64,000 nucleotides of DNA, taken from assembly GCA_020975725.1 (NCBI GenBank), contig QXJR01000006.1, forward strand, positions 310,001-374,000, written 5' to 3'. Below the pieces are notes generated by a model. The model had not been told where the DNA came from. It searched no databases and worked only from the letters and a program-made list of their open reading frames with translations. The translations under genes and the position numbers were made by a program. The DNA comes from Picocystis sp. L7. Taxonomy: Eukaryota; Chlorophyta; Picocystophyceae; Picocystales; Picocystaceae. Shown here in pieces: positions 44,126-55,217 of the stretch. Position 1 is the stretch's first letter. Each line of letters opens with the position of its first letter.

Positions 44126-45717
44126 TTACAAGAGGCGTGTTACCACCCCTGCTCCCACCGTCCTGCCACCCTCGCGAAGCGCAAAGCGCAGCCCCGGTTC
44201 CATGGCCACAGGTGTAATCAAATCAAAGGTCGCAGTGACGTTGTCGCCGGGCATGACCATCTTGACACTCTCTGGCAAAGTGATTGAGCCTGTGATATCG
44301 GCTGTCCTAAAGAAAAACTGAGGGCGGTAATTGGAGAAGAAAGGTGTGTGACGCCCACCCTCTTCCTTGGTCAGGACGTAAATTTCTGCCTCAAATTTGG
44401 TGTGGGGTACGATAGATCCAGGCTTGCATACCACTTGACCTCTCAACACCTCATCGCGCTTCACCCCTCTCAGGAGCAATCCCACGTTATCACCTGCCTG
44501 TCCCTGGGGTAGGGATCGTTTGAACATCTCGACCCCAGTGACGGTCGTTTTCATGATGGAGTCCTTGATGCCGATGATCTCAATCTCCTCGCCGGGTTTG
44601 ACCAGACCCTGTTCAATACGCCCGGTGACCACGGTACCACGTCCTTGGATGCTGAAAACATCTTCCACCGGCATCGAAAAAGGCTTGTCCAAAGCCCTGG
44701 CAGGAAGCGGGATGTAATCATCAACAGCTTGCATCAGTTCCAGGATACGGTCCCTCCCAAGCTCGGGCGATTCGCCCTTGAGTGCAAGGAGAGCGCTGCC
44801 CTTCACAACTGGGGTGTCATCCCCCGGGTACTTGTAAAATGTGAGCAGTTCCCTCACTTCCAGTTCCACAAGGTCGAGGAGCTCCTCGTCCTCCACGAGA
44901 TCCACCTTGTTGAGGAAGACCACGAGGCGCGGCACACCCACCTGCCTCGCAAGCAGAATGTGCTCCCTGGTTTGAGGCATGGGTCCGTCCACCGCGGATA
45001 CGACCAAGATGCCCCCATCCATTTGGGCTGCTCCTGTGATCATGTTCTTCACGTAATCAGCATGACCGGGACAATCCACGTGCGCATAATGCCTGCCCTC
45101 TGTCTCGTACTCCACATGAGCGGTGGCGATGGTGATACCCCTTGCGCGTTCTTCCGGTGCCTTGTCGATCTGATCGAAAGCCACCGCCTTGGCTCCGCCG
45201 CTCTCAGCCAGCACTTTGGTGATTGCTGCAGTCAGGGTTGTCTTTCCATGGTCCACATGTCCCACGGTCCCAATGTTCAAGTGCGGCTTGGCTCTGGCTT
45301 CCGCCGTGGCAGCGGTGGCCCATCGGACCCAAGCGTTCGCGGGCGCTTTGCAAGGCACCGCGCTCGCGCTTTATCAACGAACACCGTCCGATTCGGATCG
45401 CCAACGCCGTTCCAGGCGTCCGCCGACGCGTCGGGTGGTCCCGCACGCGCCAGGAAACGCACGCATTCACGTCGTCGCCCGTCGCCGTTCGTTCCCATCC
45501 GGTGCGATGCGCCAGGTCCAGGTCGTGCCGATCGTCAGCCGACCGTTCCACCTCGCCTTCGCCGCCTCGCGTCCATCTCCACGGCGGCGAACCTCGTCCA
45601 TCAGGCGGCGCATCCGTCCCGTTTCCGCGTCCTTCGCACGCACCTGGCGGCTTTTCCGTGCGGCAGGCCTCGTGCCAGGACCTGTCTCCACGCCTGGCTG
45701 CTCAGGAGGGACCGCAT
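44126..45717 (-). CDS. TUFM: Mitochondrial translation elongation factor EF-Tu
   Basis: Exon 1 (45644-45717) codes for [20 protein letters not shown]..., a textbook mitochondrial presequence (Arg, Ser, Ala, no acids), and ends at CAGGTGCGTG. Exon 2 starts at 45362 (acceptor GCGAG; an AAAG acceptor six bases upstream also fits) and runs without break to TAA, giving 436 residues. GTPase motifs: GHVDHGKT (G1), RGITI (G2), DCPGHADY (G3), NKVD (G4) and SALLAL (near G5). Domains 2 and 3 follow, with [13 protein letters not shown] and the ending [13 protein letters not shown] as in mitochondrial EF-Tu. Delivers aminoacyl-tRNA to mitochondrial ribosomes. The mitochondrial rather than plastid assignment rests on the presequence and on blocks such as [19 protein letters not shown]. 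Confidence 0.92.
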
Positions 45718-47485
45718 GGCGATCCTTTCGTCGCTTCTTTCGCCTCGAAGCGCACCGTCCACGTCGATGCGCCGATGCGAAATGCCGACTCGGTTGGCCT
45801 CTCCCCTGCCTGGACCCCCCTGGAAGGTTAATTCGAACGAAAACGTCCCCGGGGTCGGGAGGGGTCGAGGGAGAAGGAAGAGGGGGGTGCAGGACGGAAG
45901 GGGGGGAGTTGCTGCACGCGCCTGTGGATGGTGTGGAGCGTCCTTCCCACCGGGAAAAACGCACATTCCAAGGGGGTCTGGGACGGCTGGACCACGCCAC
46001 AACGCCGCGTGAGCCGGGCGGTGGAGGTTGGGAACGGAGAGGACACGCGCCCAATACATTCGACCTACCCGTTCTTCCATCTCCCTCCCATGCACCACCA
46101 CGCTCCAAACCACCTTCTTCATGCACGAAACCAAGCCTTCCTCCGTTGCACGTGCACCTTGCGAATGAAACACGTACATTTCCATAGAGGCTCGAAGAGA
46201 GACAAGGGAAAAGGCTAGCACCACACTCGTAGCGCGGAGAGGGAGGGGAGGACTTGTAGGCTCTGAAAGTCCTTCCATGCACGATCTCCTAGAGAAAGCG
46301 TTCAAGTCAACGGTACCTCGCGCAAGAGGGTCTGGATAACGCGCGATCTCTCCCCATCGAGTCCGAGCAAAAGAAATGGGAGCGAGCGACGTTCAACCAC
46401 ATTTGCTATCGTGGATGTGCAAATGTACAGCGAGTTGGCTACACCTATTGAAGGAAACGGTTGAATCATACGCGAACCAAACGCTTCCAACAACGAGTTG
46501 TACTTAAAGAATCCCTCCCGAACAATGGCAAATCGATGGCACTAATCATTGCCAATGCCAAGGGTCGTCACAAAAGGGTAAAACTTAGGTATGGGCGACG
46601 AGCAAACATGACATTGGCATGCTTGGTCGGTGCGGACAACAATCGCGCGGGAGTGTTGGAACCTGTAAGCCGGGGTGTTTGGTGTTTATCAAGTCGTCCT
46701 CTACATCGCCGTGACAACAATTTAGAGAGGCGTTGTTCACCGAACTTTGTTCAAGAACGGAAGCAATAGGCCTTGGATGCTTGGGCTTTACGATCCAATC
46801 GTAAACCGGTCGATCAAGGTGTACAGGTGCCTTGGGAGAGGCAGACCTTGCCAAGATACGGACATTCGTTTTTACACGCACGTAGTAATTTGGCTTTGCC
46901 TTGGAAGACGAGTGCACCCACTGGCAACATTGTATAGTGATGTGATGCATAGCGTCGACAGATTGAGGGAGCCAGTTGGGTTGTCCACAGCCAAGTACGG
47001 AAGGGATTTCCTCCATATTCGAGTAAACATTGGTTTGTTAGCGTTCGATTTCCACTCTTGGTGGCGTGATGGTACATTTGATGAGCGACTTAACCTTGCA
47101 CATTTTTTGCGGTCTTCTTATCCTTGCATCCATTGGAAACATCAGCAAACTATAGTAATGATTCTCCAGTCAATATGGGGCTTGTATGACCGGCATCGCA
47201 GCATTCCACAATTGGAACGGTCATTTGAAGTCAAAACGACCAATCGGGGTCGAACAGGGTAGCAAGAAGCAGTGTCCCTCTTCTTGCCCCCATCGTGGAG
47301 TGCCATGGGTACAAATTCCCATTGATTCTAGCGGTCGTGGTGGAGGTTAGACAGCAGAAAAAACTCGCAACCGAATTGCATTCACTACATGTAAAGTTGA
47401 TGGGATGAAGTCCATCTTGTACGAGTGAGCACAGATTTTCAGCAGCAAACGGTCGAGCTGGAGAGATGTTTGTACGTAGGGATAC
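45718..47485. other. Intergenic, decayed fragments only
   Basis: A GGTTAA word lies near 45826, upstream of EF-Tu. From 46300 to 47300 the DNA is AT-richer. It holds protein-like stretches on both strands (46747-47262 plus, 46585-47016 minus) that look like an old transposon, but no motif is recognisable. Confidence 0.4.
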
Positions 47486-49136
47486 TCAGATCACCGTTCC
47501 AGGATGCACCGTTGCATTGCGAAGAACGGTCACAATCCCTGATCGTATATAAAGGCCTTCATCTTCTCTGTTGGCCTCTTCAATACCATCCTTGTTTACA
47601 ATCACGCAGTCTCTGCCTATCCTTGCGTTCTTGTCTGCAATGCAGTTGCGCAGCACACAGTTCTGCCCCACGCCAATCGGTACTTTTCCTGCTGCAAGTA
47701 GACTATCTCTCTGCTCCTTACTTTCATAAAAGTCTGCACCAATAAGCATTGTGTCTTTGATATCAGCACCCTTCTCCACCCTGGACCTCAGTCCAATGAT
47801 AGAGTGCTCTACAGAGCACTCCTGCAGGAAGCATCCATGGGAAATGATGCTGTCTACCACATGGGACTTCTTGATCTTTGCTGGGGGCAAAAAACGCGGA
47901 GAAGTGTAGATAGGGTTGTCTGGGTCATAAAACTCAAAGCGCGGAGGCTGCTGTGTGAGCGCCAAGTTCGCATCAAAGAAGGATTTGATGGTCCCGATAT
48001 CTTCCCAGTAATCATTGAACAAGTATGCCTGGACTTTGTGGCTTTTTGATGCAGCTGGCAAAATCTCGGATCCAAAGTCCAGCGCGAGCGGGAAGTCTTT
48101 CATCAGCAAGTCCAGCAAGACACTCTTCTTGAACACATATATCCCCATGGATGCAATGAAGGGGGATAGATTGGCCTCTTCCCTCGAGAGGCCTAAAACT
48201 GCTGTATCTACCTTCATGGCCTCCAATGCGTCCCCTTTTGGTTTTTCAGCAAACTCAATGATACGTCCAGTGTCGTCAATTTTCATCAGACCAAAATCGC
48301 TGGCACGGGAGTGGTCCACAGGGAGGCAGCCCACGGTGATCCCCGCACCGGACTCCCGGTGCTTCCTCACAAAGTCCATGTAATCCATGCGATACAAGTG
48401 ATCACCAGACAGGATCAGCACGTCTTCGATGTCTTTGTTCTTGATGTCTGTGAACAGCCACGAGTACTGGCGCACCGCATCCGCCGTGCCTCGGAACCAA
48501 TCCTTACCACCTGGGGTGGATTCAGGCGTCTGTGTGGCTGCCAGCACTTCGACGAACCCTGCGCCACCGACCCTGATGCCACTTCCAAAGTTGTAGGTCC
48601 TTGCAAGGTGTCGGTTGAGGGACGTGGAGTTGAACTGGGTCAAGATGTAGATCTTCTTGATGCCGGAGTTGATGCAGTTGGACATGGGCACGTCGATCAG
48701 GCGGTAGGCTCCACCGATGGGCACGGCCGGTTTGGCTCTCGATTTGGTGAGCGGGTACAGTCTCGTTCCTGCTCCACCACCGAGTATGACCGCCGACACC
48801 GACTTGGCACTACCCAAACCTTCTTCCGACACGGTGGGTGACTCGGCTAGGGTCGTGGCACGCACGCCACCCTTTCCATCGCACGTCGTGACGACTTCAC
48901 GCCTCGTCCTGGCATGTCCACGCATTCCCCTGGGTTTGAGCAAGCACCTTGTCGTTCGATCGTTCGTCGTGGTCAGCCTCCACCACGTCCTGGTCCTTCG
49001 AACACGTCCGTTTCGGATCTCTCTCGCTACGTGGGACGCACCTCCGGTTGCCACCCCGTGCGAACATGCTCGTGGTACCTCCCAGGCACCGCCGGTCCAT
49101 CGCAGGTGAGCTCTTCCTCGCGTGTGCGCGCTGCAT
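47486..49136 (-). CDS. ADP-glucose pyrophosphorylase, large-subunit type
   Basis: Two-exon model: exon 1 (49042-49136) codes for [20 protein letters not shown]..., rich in Arg/Ser and plastid-leader-like, ending CGGAG at a GTGCGT donor; exon 2 (47486-48908) starts at a TGCCAG acceptor. Product 505 residues. The nucleotidyltransferase core has [52 protein letters not shown] and FAEKPKG; the C-terminal left-handed helix domain ends [40 protein letters not shown] and [16 protein letters not shown] place it with large subunits. It also keeps the Lys of RAKPAVP and other catalytic positions usually found in small subunits, so it may be catalytic. Makes ADP-glucose for starch in the plastid. Confidence 0.92.
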
Positions 49137-50697
49137 CGCGGCGACAATCCGACGATGTCACCGACGGATCGGAGCGGATAACGTTGCATCCAGGCACCAA
49201 GCACCGACGAGGATCCTTGGGGGAGTTTCTTCTCCGATGGGGTGGGTGGTGGGTGTCGAACCCATCCACCCATGCAGACGGACGGGAGGGGGCAGTCGAG
49301 GGGGTCCAGCGTGCGCTGCTTCGTGGATCCCTGGCAAGCGGGATTCGCGGAGGTTGGGAAGAAGGAACGTGGCGTGGTTCTCCGGCGGACGGTGCAATCG
49401 ACGGATCCCATCGCTCCCCAACACCCACATGCTCCAAAGCACAAACGACACACATGGACGATTTTTTGCAAACTCGATCGCAAAAGATCGAACGAGCAAC
49501 TAAAGTACAAGATCTCGTCAACTCCCCAGGGTCGCGGCAACTGGCGAGAGAGAAAAAAAGGAAGGTCAACTCCTTCCCATACGATCCGCATCGTTTTCCA
49601 ACGGTGGAGCAAGGGAAAAATACCAAGCTAGTGGACACAAAGCAAATCGCTCAAGATCCAAGAATTCGGGCGCTCGATGCCCTCACTCGCGTGAACATTG
49701 GATCCCGAAAACTTGTAGTGATGTTTTTTCATGAGAATGGGCGTGGTCCGCATGCCAAAGAAGGACAAGCAAGAAGGTGAAAACATGAGCGTGGTGGACG
49801 CATCAAACACTAGCAAGTGGTACATCAACAAACGAGCCATCAACCAAAAGCATACAGGCCAGCATTGCTGAAAGGTTTGAGGGATGAGATGGGTCTCTCT
49901 CGTGCCACAATCCATTCCATGATCCCCATCCATCAAAACACCGTTGTTAGCGTCATTTTATTCGTTTTGTGAGAGCTAGCAGATAAAATTATCGTGTGGT
50001 GGAAAGGAAATATGAATGGTTCTCTCGGTCATAGGTGAGGACGGATCCACTTGCATGGGAGTGAAACTCGAAATCGAAGCCTCGGATGCAAGAGTTGGCG
50101 ACCCCGAACCACCCATCATACGTCTTCACCGATATGAAAAGCAACACCGTGGGCATTCGGTAGACGTTGGGGGACGGCTCGTGACCAACTTGTAGCTTGC
50201 ATGTCATAGAGATGGCTTGTGCACGGATGCTTGAAATGCACTATTTTCTTCAACATGGATCCATGATGCCATCTATTGATGGTATGATGCTCGGGCTTGC
50301 CCTTGGTCGAAAACTTGCCTCTTTCACTTGCTTCCAAAGCACCATGTCGACTGTCTACGATCGGGTCCATGCCTCTCAACCATACATTTTCTCATGAAGG
50401 CATGTTGAAAGCAATCCATGTACGTGGATCGGCGCACTGGATCGGATTGCATTTCGATGGTCGGCTCTTCGTGGGGTTGGGCGTTTTTCTGCCGAGCACC
50501 CCGGTCCTCGGGATGGGTCACATGATTTCCGATCCTTCGGACCTTTCTCCCTTCAGTTGCCCATGTGCTAGTCTCACACACGGATTGGATGCTCGGGCGT
50601 GTACCGGAGGGGGCTGTCTCCATCTCGATTCCCTCGGCCGTGGTTGTTTGGATTGGCGGGAAGGTTCCCCAGGTCCCCACCGACCCCAGCGGATTCA
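49137..50697. other. Intergenic with unrecognised coding remnants
   Basis: Plus-strand 49450-49780 reads as a hydrophilic protein-like stretch ([20 protein letters not shown]...). Minus-strand 49989-50207 contains GFDFEFHSHASGS and 50116-50379 another piece. They look like remains of one or two old genes or transposons, but I cannot assign a family. Confidence 0.35.
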
Positions 50698-50742
50698 GGG
50701 AGGATTTCTGCGATTGGGTCAACAGGGATTTTGGTGCAACTC
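50698..50742 (+). repeat. Left 45-bp inverted end
   Basis: Exact reverse complement of 51643-51687. Confidence 0.9.
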
Positions 50743-51079
50743 ATTTCGGGTGTTGTTGTTCCCCCTTTTTCCGAGGGTCCGTGGGCTTCTGATTCCGGAC
50801 CAACTGGAATGGTGCAACGGGGACGTCCTCTGCGGCACTTGTCGAAATTTCGATTGTTCGTGAACTGGCGGGAAGGTCGGGTGGGCAGGGACGACCGTCG
50901 GCCCATGCGCCGATGGCGATGACGCATGTTCCTGTGACGGTCGATCCAACAGGTGTGTTCGGTTCTGCGGAACGACGAGTTCCGATGTAGTGGATATGGT
51001 ATTGCTAACGGTCGGCTCTCGCGCGGATGGCGTGCGACAGGAATGGGCGGTGTCGAAGGCAAGCCTCTGCCCACGGATG

Positions 51080-51478
51080 TTACCCGCAACAGCGCGCAAC
51101 ATCCGTCCACAGAGAAGAGCGTCGGCGTGGAAGGGGACGAGGAGCGTGCCCCAAACGTCGGCGAACCGGCGAGGAATGCGCACAAAACCGGTGCTCTGCC
51201 TCCCTCGAGTCCTCCAAGCAGTCGTCCATGACCTGGACGATCATTTCGAGTATGACGACAACGTCATCTCGATATTCCTGGAACTGGGTGAACTCCACGA
51301 AGAGTTCCGACAGCTCGTCGAACTCTTCGCGGAGCTCCCTACGCTCCAGCGCGCTCCCCATCCTGGACGGCATGTCCGCGATCGAATCGTCGGCTTCCCG
51401 CCGATCGGTTTTCGAACCACGAGGACGAGCCCCTCCGAGGACATAAACCCTGTTGCACCGATTTTCCTCGAAGGTCAT
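51080..51478 (-). CDS. Hypothetical acidic ORF inside the TIR element
   Basis: 132 codons from an ATG at 51478 (MTFEENRCNRVYVLGGARPR). The middle is acidic and helix-like (LREEFDELSELFVEFTQFQE, then ILEMIVQVMDDCLED), unlike the GC-composition noise around it. No family recognised. It could be a captured gene piece or the element's own small protein. Confidence 0.3.
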   Translation of the reverse strand: MTFEENRCNRVYVLGGARPRGSKTDRREADDSIADMPSRMGSALERRELREEFDELSELFVEFTQFQEYRDDVVVILEMIVQVMDDCLEDSREAEHRFCAHSSPVRRRLGHAPRPLPRRRSSLWTDVARCCG

Positions 51479-51642
51479 GGTTAAAAGCGACGGGTTAATC
51501 GACCAATTGGTCGACAGTCCCCCCCGGGTTCGACAGTTGGCGTAGGGCCGAAAACCATTTTGGTGCAACTCAGGGGCCTCGAGTTGCACCAAAATCTCAT
51601 TTTGGTGCAACTCGATCCGCCCGGGGTCGAGAAAAAACTCTC

Positions 51643-51687
51643 GAGTTGCACCAAAATCCCTGTTGACCCAATCGCAGAAATCCTCCC
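51643..51687 (-). repeat. Right 45-bp inverted end
   Basis: Exact reverse complement of 50698-50742. Confidence 0.9.
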
Positions 51688-51952
51688 AGGACGCGGGGCA
51701 AAGGCTGCCAGTACGTACTGGGGTCCCCACCACGTCCCGGGCAGGGTCGGATTGCGGGGACGTAGGTGATTTCCACCAGCACAGTCTTCGCTACCGAAGG
51801 GGTGCGGTGCACTCCCCCCATGATCGTGGACACGTGGGACAGCAACGGTGGAAAGAGGGATTGCTGCCATTCCTGGTGAAAAAAGGTGGGGGCAGCTCCG
51901 TTACTAGTTTGGTCGAGTGGGAGCAGAGTAAAGGAACGCGTGAAGAATAAGG
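51688..51952. other. Short spacer
   Basis: Nothing recognised between the TIR element and the exostosin-like remnant. Confidence 0.4.
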
Positions 51953-53180
51953 ATGGAACGGGTCCTCGACAGGACAGACAGCACTGGACAAGCGAAAAGC
52001 AAAAGACATGGGAGGGCTTGTTCGGTCAGAAGGTGTATGGCGTTTTGGGAATCGTTTGGGTGCTTCAAACCTGGACAGTGGCACACAGGATATCGGGGAA
52101 AGGTCATCAGTGCCTTCGCAATGCTTTTGTGTTTCCACATCACTGGGGGGTGGGTGTGGCGGGCCAATCTCAAAGAACGTAGAACTAGCTTACGGAGCCG
52201 CAGAAGCAAGAAATACTGTGTACAGGTGATCAATAGCCAGAACTTTTCTGCCCTGCGGCCATTCATGGATTCGTGTGAAGGGGTACTGCACAGTATGTGG
52301 TTGACCAAGAAAGCAATACCTGGATGGTTTTAAGCACACTCTTCATGGCTGTGCCGTAACAACGCCGAGCAGACCATGATTTAGTTTCGTTCATGTCCAA
52401 ATGCTTCAGCAGAATGCATAGTGACTCGTCCTTGGATAGCCTTTTCAAGTTACTGGTGCGAGAAATCAGAGCAAACTACACGACCAAGATGGAAAAGTTG
52501 ATTTCATCTTTCCTTCCGGAAGAGGAGCCACAATTTTTCCATCATGGAGAACAGAGATCAGCCAGTCGATCTTTCTTTCTCCCGAACCCCACCACATTGA
52601 TGCACACAAGTATGAAGCATCGTATTTTGATTTGAAGAAGGATATCGTCATACCTGGATACCTTGATAAACGCATGGCATATGGGTTATTGAAGCGAAAG
52701 CGTTCATGGACTACCAGAAGGTCCTTGTTCACGTTTGTAGGTGGCATACATGGGAGAACCCGAATAAAGTTCTTCAATTACTTCGGGCAACTTGACAGAA
52801 ACGACATCTTTGTGTCATTAAAACACACAAACTACAAGGGATTGATGGGTGACTCTAAATTCTGTCCTGTCATTCGTGGTTGGTCATCCTGGACTCTACG
52901 ATTCTTCGAGACATTTTGGTGTGAATGCATTCCAGTCCTACTTTCAGATCATTACATACCGCCTTTCACTGACATGATTGATTACAGTAGCTTCATGATT
53001 GTGCACAATGAAAATAATATGACTGGCCTTATTGATAGGCTGTTGCAGGTGACGCCCTTTGAAGCTCAGCAGAATATATTGAACATGAGGAAGTACCGAT
53101 GTCATCTCTCATACTTAAAAAGCACGACCAGACAATGCAATGCGTTTGAAAACGTAGGGCGGATGCTGCAGGCACGTTAA
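51953..53180 (+). pseudogene. Exostosin/GT47-like glycosyltransferase, decayed
   Basis: 52441-53180 reads continuously as the C-terminal exostosin domain: DFIFPSGRGATIFPSW, EISQSIFLSPE, KKDIVIPGYL, FTFVGGIHGRTR, then a degenerate CPVIRGWSSWTLRFFETFWC and CIPVLLSDHYIPPF. GT47 enzymes build wall or scale polysaccharides in the Golgi. Upstream in the same frame FVHVQMLQQNA is followed by three stop codons (TAG, TGA and TAG within 52422-52439) at places where the family has Trp-rich sequence, so the gene appears dead. A stretch at 51953-52226 with a hydrophobic segment (KVISAFAMLLCFHI) may be the old signal anchor in another frame. Introns rather than decay could explain part of this, but most of the N-terminal domain is not found. 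Confidence 0.55.
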
Positions 53181-54065
53181 ATGAGCAGCTACTGAGATCC
53201 AGTCGAAACCATAGTTATGCGTCCAGGAAAAGAGCTCCCCGCTTCCTGACACGTAGAAAGCACCTACCCAAACCTCTGCGTTTGGTCGATTGCGAGCGGC
53301 GCACATTGCTCGCTACGACTCCCACAACGAAGTTGTAAAAACTCTGCCTCACTTCTCCGCAGTATTCTGACCTCCTCCAGCTGGTGCAAATGCCAAAACA
53401 TAAGTGAGCTAGATGGGTTGGAGGTCTTCCTGCCGACTGTACACTGTTGTGTATCTCCTCTTTTGTTCCATCCCTGGGTTCACAGGGCCGAAACCGTGCA
53501 ACATGAACCATGACCTCTTTATCCTCATCTTCATGCCGCTCCCAATCTACAAGGGTCGCCCTGAAGTCAGCATGGCTGGATGACGAGGCATTGGCCTCCA
53601 TCCTGCACCAGCTCATCTCCCTTGCCCCACCTTCGAACCTGCAAAGGAATCAGGGTCGGTCTTGGCTGGTTGGTGGCTGGAAGCTTGCGTCGAAACATTC
53701 CATCAACGCAAGTTCGAGCTCCAGCTCTCGGCGATCTTCGAAGCGGTGGAGGGCGACTGAGACGTGGAGAGATAGGATCCTGCAGCTAAGGCAACTTCCT
53801 TACCGTCGGGTGCGACCATCCAGCTCCTCCAAGACCCTGTGACTTTCCACGGACAACAGCCCAGGAGAGTCGTTGCAAGCAGGGCACCGATGCAACGCAG
53901 GACCAAGCGAACCAATCGCCAGCCATCGACAAAACCTTGCACAAGAACAATCCTTGCCGATCGAGTGCTTGAAAGTGTTGGCTCCAGTAGTAGCAGCCCT
54001 TCAACACGTGCGGAAGGCGTCCTTGGCTTGCAACGCTGCCGGCACAGGTAGTCGCGGTACCTGGC
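53181..54065. other. Spacer between two decayed glycosyltransferases
   Basis: Open frames on both strands (53215-53616 minus, 53510-53842 plus) with no recognisable domain. Confidence 0.35.
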
Positions 54066-55217
54066 ATGATGATGGCTCGCTTTACCATTGGCTTCAGATT
54101 GCGTCCGAAAACAGCGTGCTGCTGTATACTCGCACTCTATCTTGTATTATTGCCTGGTCTTTGCTTGCATGACCATCGCTACGACCCGTTGCCAGGTGGA
54201 CAGAGGAGAGTGGCAGAGAAAGCAGAAAGGTTACTGCAGAGCAAATGGGATGAGCACTGTAGCAAGTGGGTCGGCTTTGAGCAAGGTATGTACAAGAAGA
54301 AATTGGCTCTGATTGTGTACTCCAAAGATGCAGGGCTTGGAAACAAAATGAAGTCGTGGAAGTATGCTTTTTTCCTGAGCCTCCTCTAGGGTAGGAAATT
54401 CGAGATTTACTTCGATGTTGGATTCCCAATTGGGGAATTGCTGCAACCCAACAAGTATCACTGGACCCCTGAAGAAAGCTCGCAACCAACCACGTGGCCA
54501 GTAGTCCCAGTGTACTGCAGCAACCTGACTGATGGCACGGCATTCAGCAACTTACCAGAGTAGTTTGTACTTCAGCTTAACAAGGAAGCATGGAAATGCG
54601 ACATACCTTCTGTTGTGCAAGGATCTCCGCGTATCAGTGCGCAACGGCTATCAATCATTGCAGGTTTCTGGACACAGAAGGATTGCTCTTTCTTGTACAG
54701 GCACAAATTCTCCCAGCACGTCTTGAGCAGGCTTCCTGAAGCGTTTCTTGATGCAAAGCAAAAGGTCAGCCTGCATCTTCGATGGGGAGACAAGCACTTT
54801 CGGCGAAACTTCAGTGCAGAATCCATTGACACCAGGCTGACCCCGTCGACGGTCATGAAATGCTTCTCACCATGACAAGGAGCATCCGGCAGTATAACCA
54901 GGGCATCATACTTGTACTTGCTCACTGATGTCCCGCAGCTGACAATAAGAGTTCTCAGGTGGTGTTTGTTTGCCATCAACTCCAACATCAAAATTCTCCG
55001 TGGTGTGAAGGCATTGCATACTGGTCGATTGACAGATATTGCAACAGAGTCAGAGCTTTCCTTCGAATATGCATTCAGGGACATGGCTGCCATTATGATA
55101 GCGGACCACTTGATAGCACCTACCAGATCCACGTTTTCCACCATGTCCTGCACTTTGAGTTTCAAGGCACCAGTGGAAAAGTGCACTGTTCTCAGCCAAT
55201 TACTGCTTGAGCATTAA
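54066..55217 (+). pseudogene. Fucosyltransferase-like glycosyltransferase, decayed
   Basis: An N-terminal anchor (CCCILALYLVLLPGLCL, about residues 18-34) is followed by IVYSKDAGLGNKMKSWKYAF, like the GLGNR motif of GT37/GT23-type fucosyltransferases, then FEIYFDVGFPIGELLQPN. Further on VSLHLRWGDKHF corresponds to the LHVRxxDK sugar-nucleotide motif, YLLTDVPQ to the strand before it in the donor site, and MIADHLIAPTRSTFS to the (A)DxLIxSxxSTFS end. Stops interrupt the frame at 54388 (TAG), 54561 (TAG) and 54873 (TGA), and one frame change lies near 54880-54910. All three stops could arise by C-to-T or G-to-A changes from CAG, TGG or CGA. Exact GT family uncertain. Confidence 0.5.

Larger units (their letters stand above)
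50698..51687. mobile_element. Small TIR element, 990 bp, non-autonomous DNA transposon-like
   Basis: A perfect 45-bp inverted repeat bounds it: 50698-50742 (GGGAGGATTTCTGCGATTGG...) and 51643-51687. The inner 15 bases of the repeat, ATTTTGGTGCAACTC, recur at 51557-51571, 51581-51595 (inverted) and 51599-51613, so the right end holds a cluster of the motif. No transposase inside. No clear target-site duplication was found, so the superfamily is open. Perfect ends suggest a fairly recent insertion. Confidence 0.65.

Noticed and set aside
54066-54875. Stop-codon reassignment (TAG or TGA read as an amino acid)
   Set aside because: Confident genes here end with all three stops (XPO1 TAG, POLE TGA, TOC159 TAA) and contain none internally; decay is simpler.
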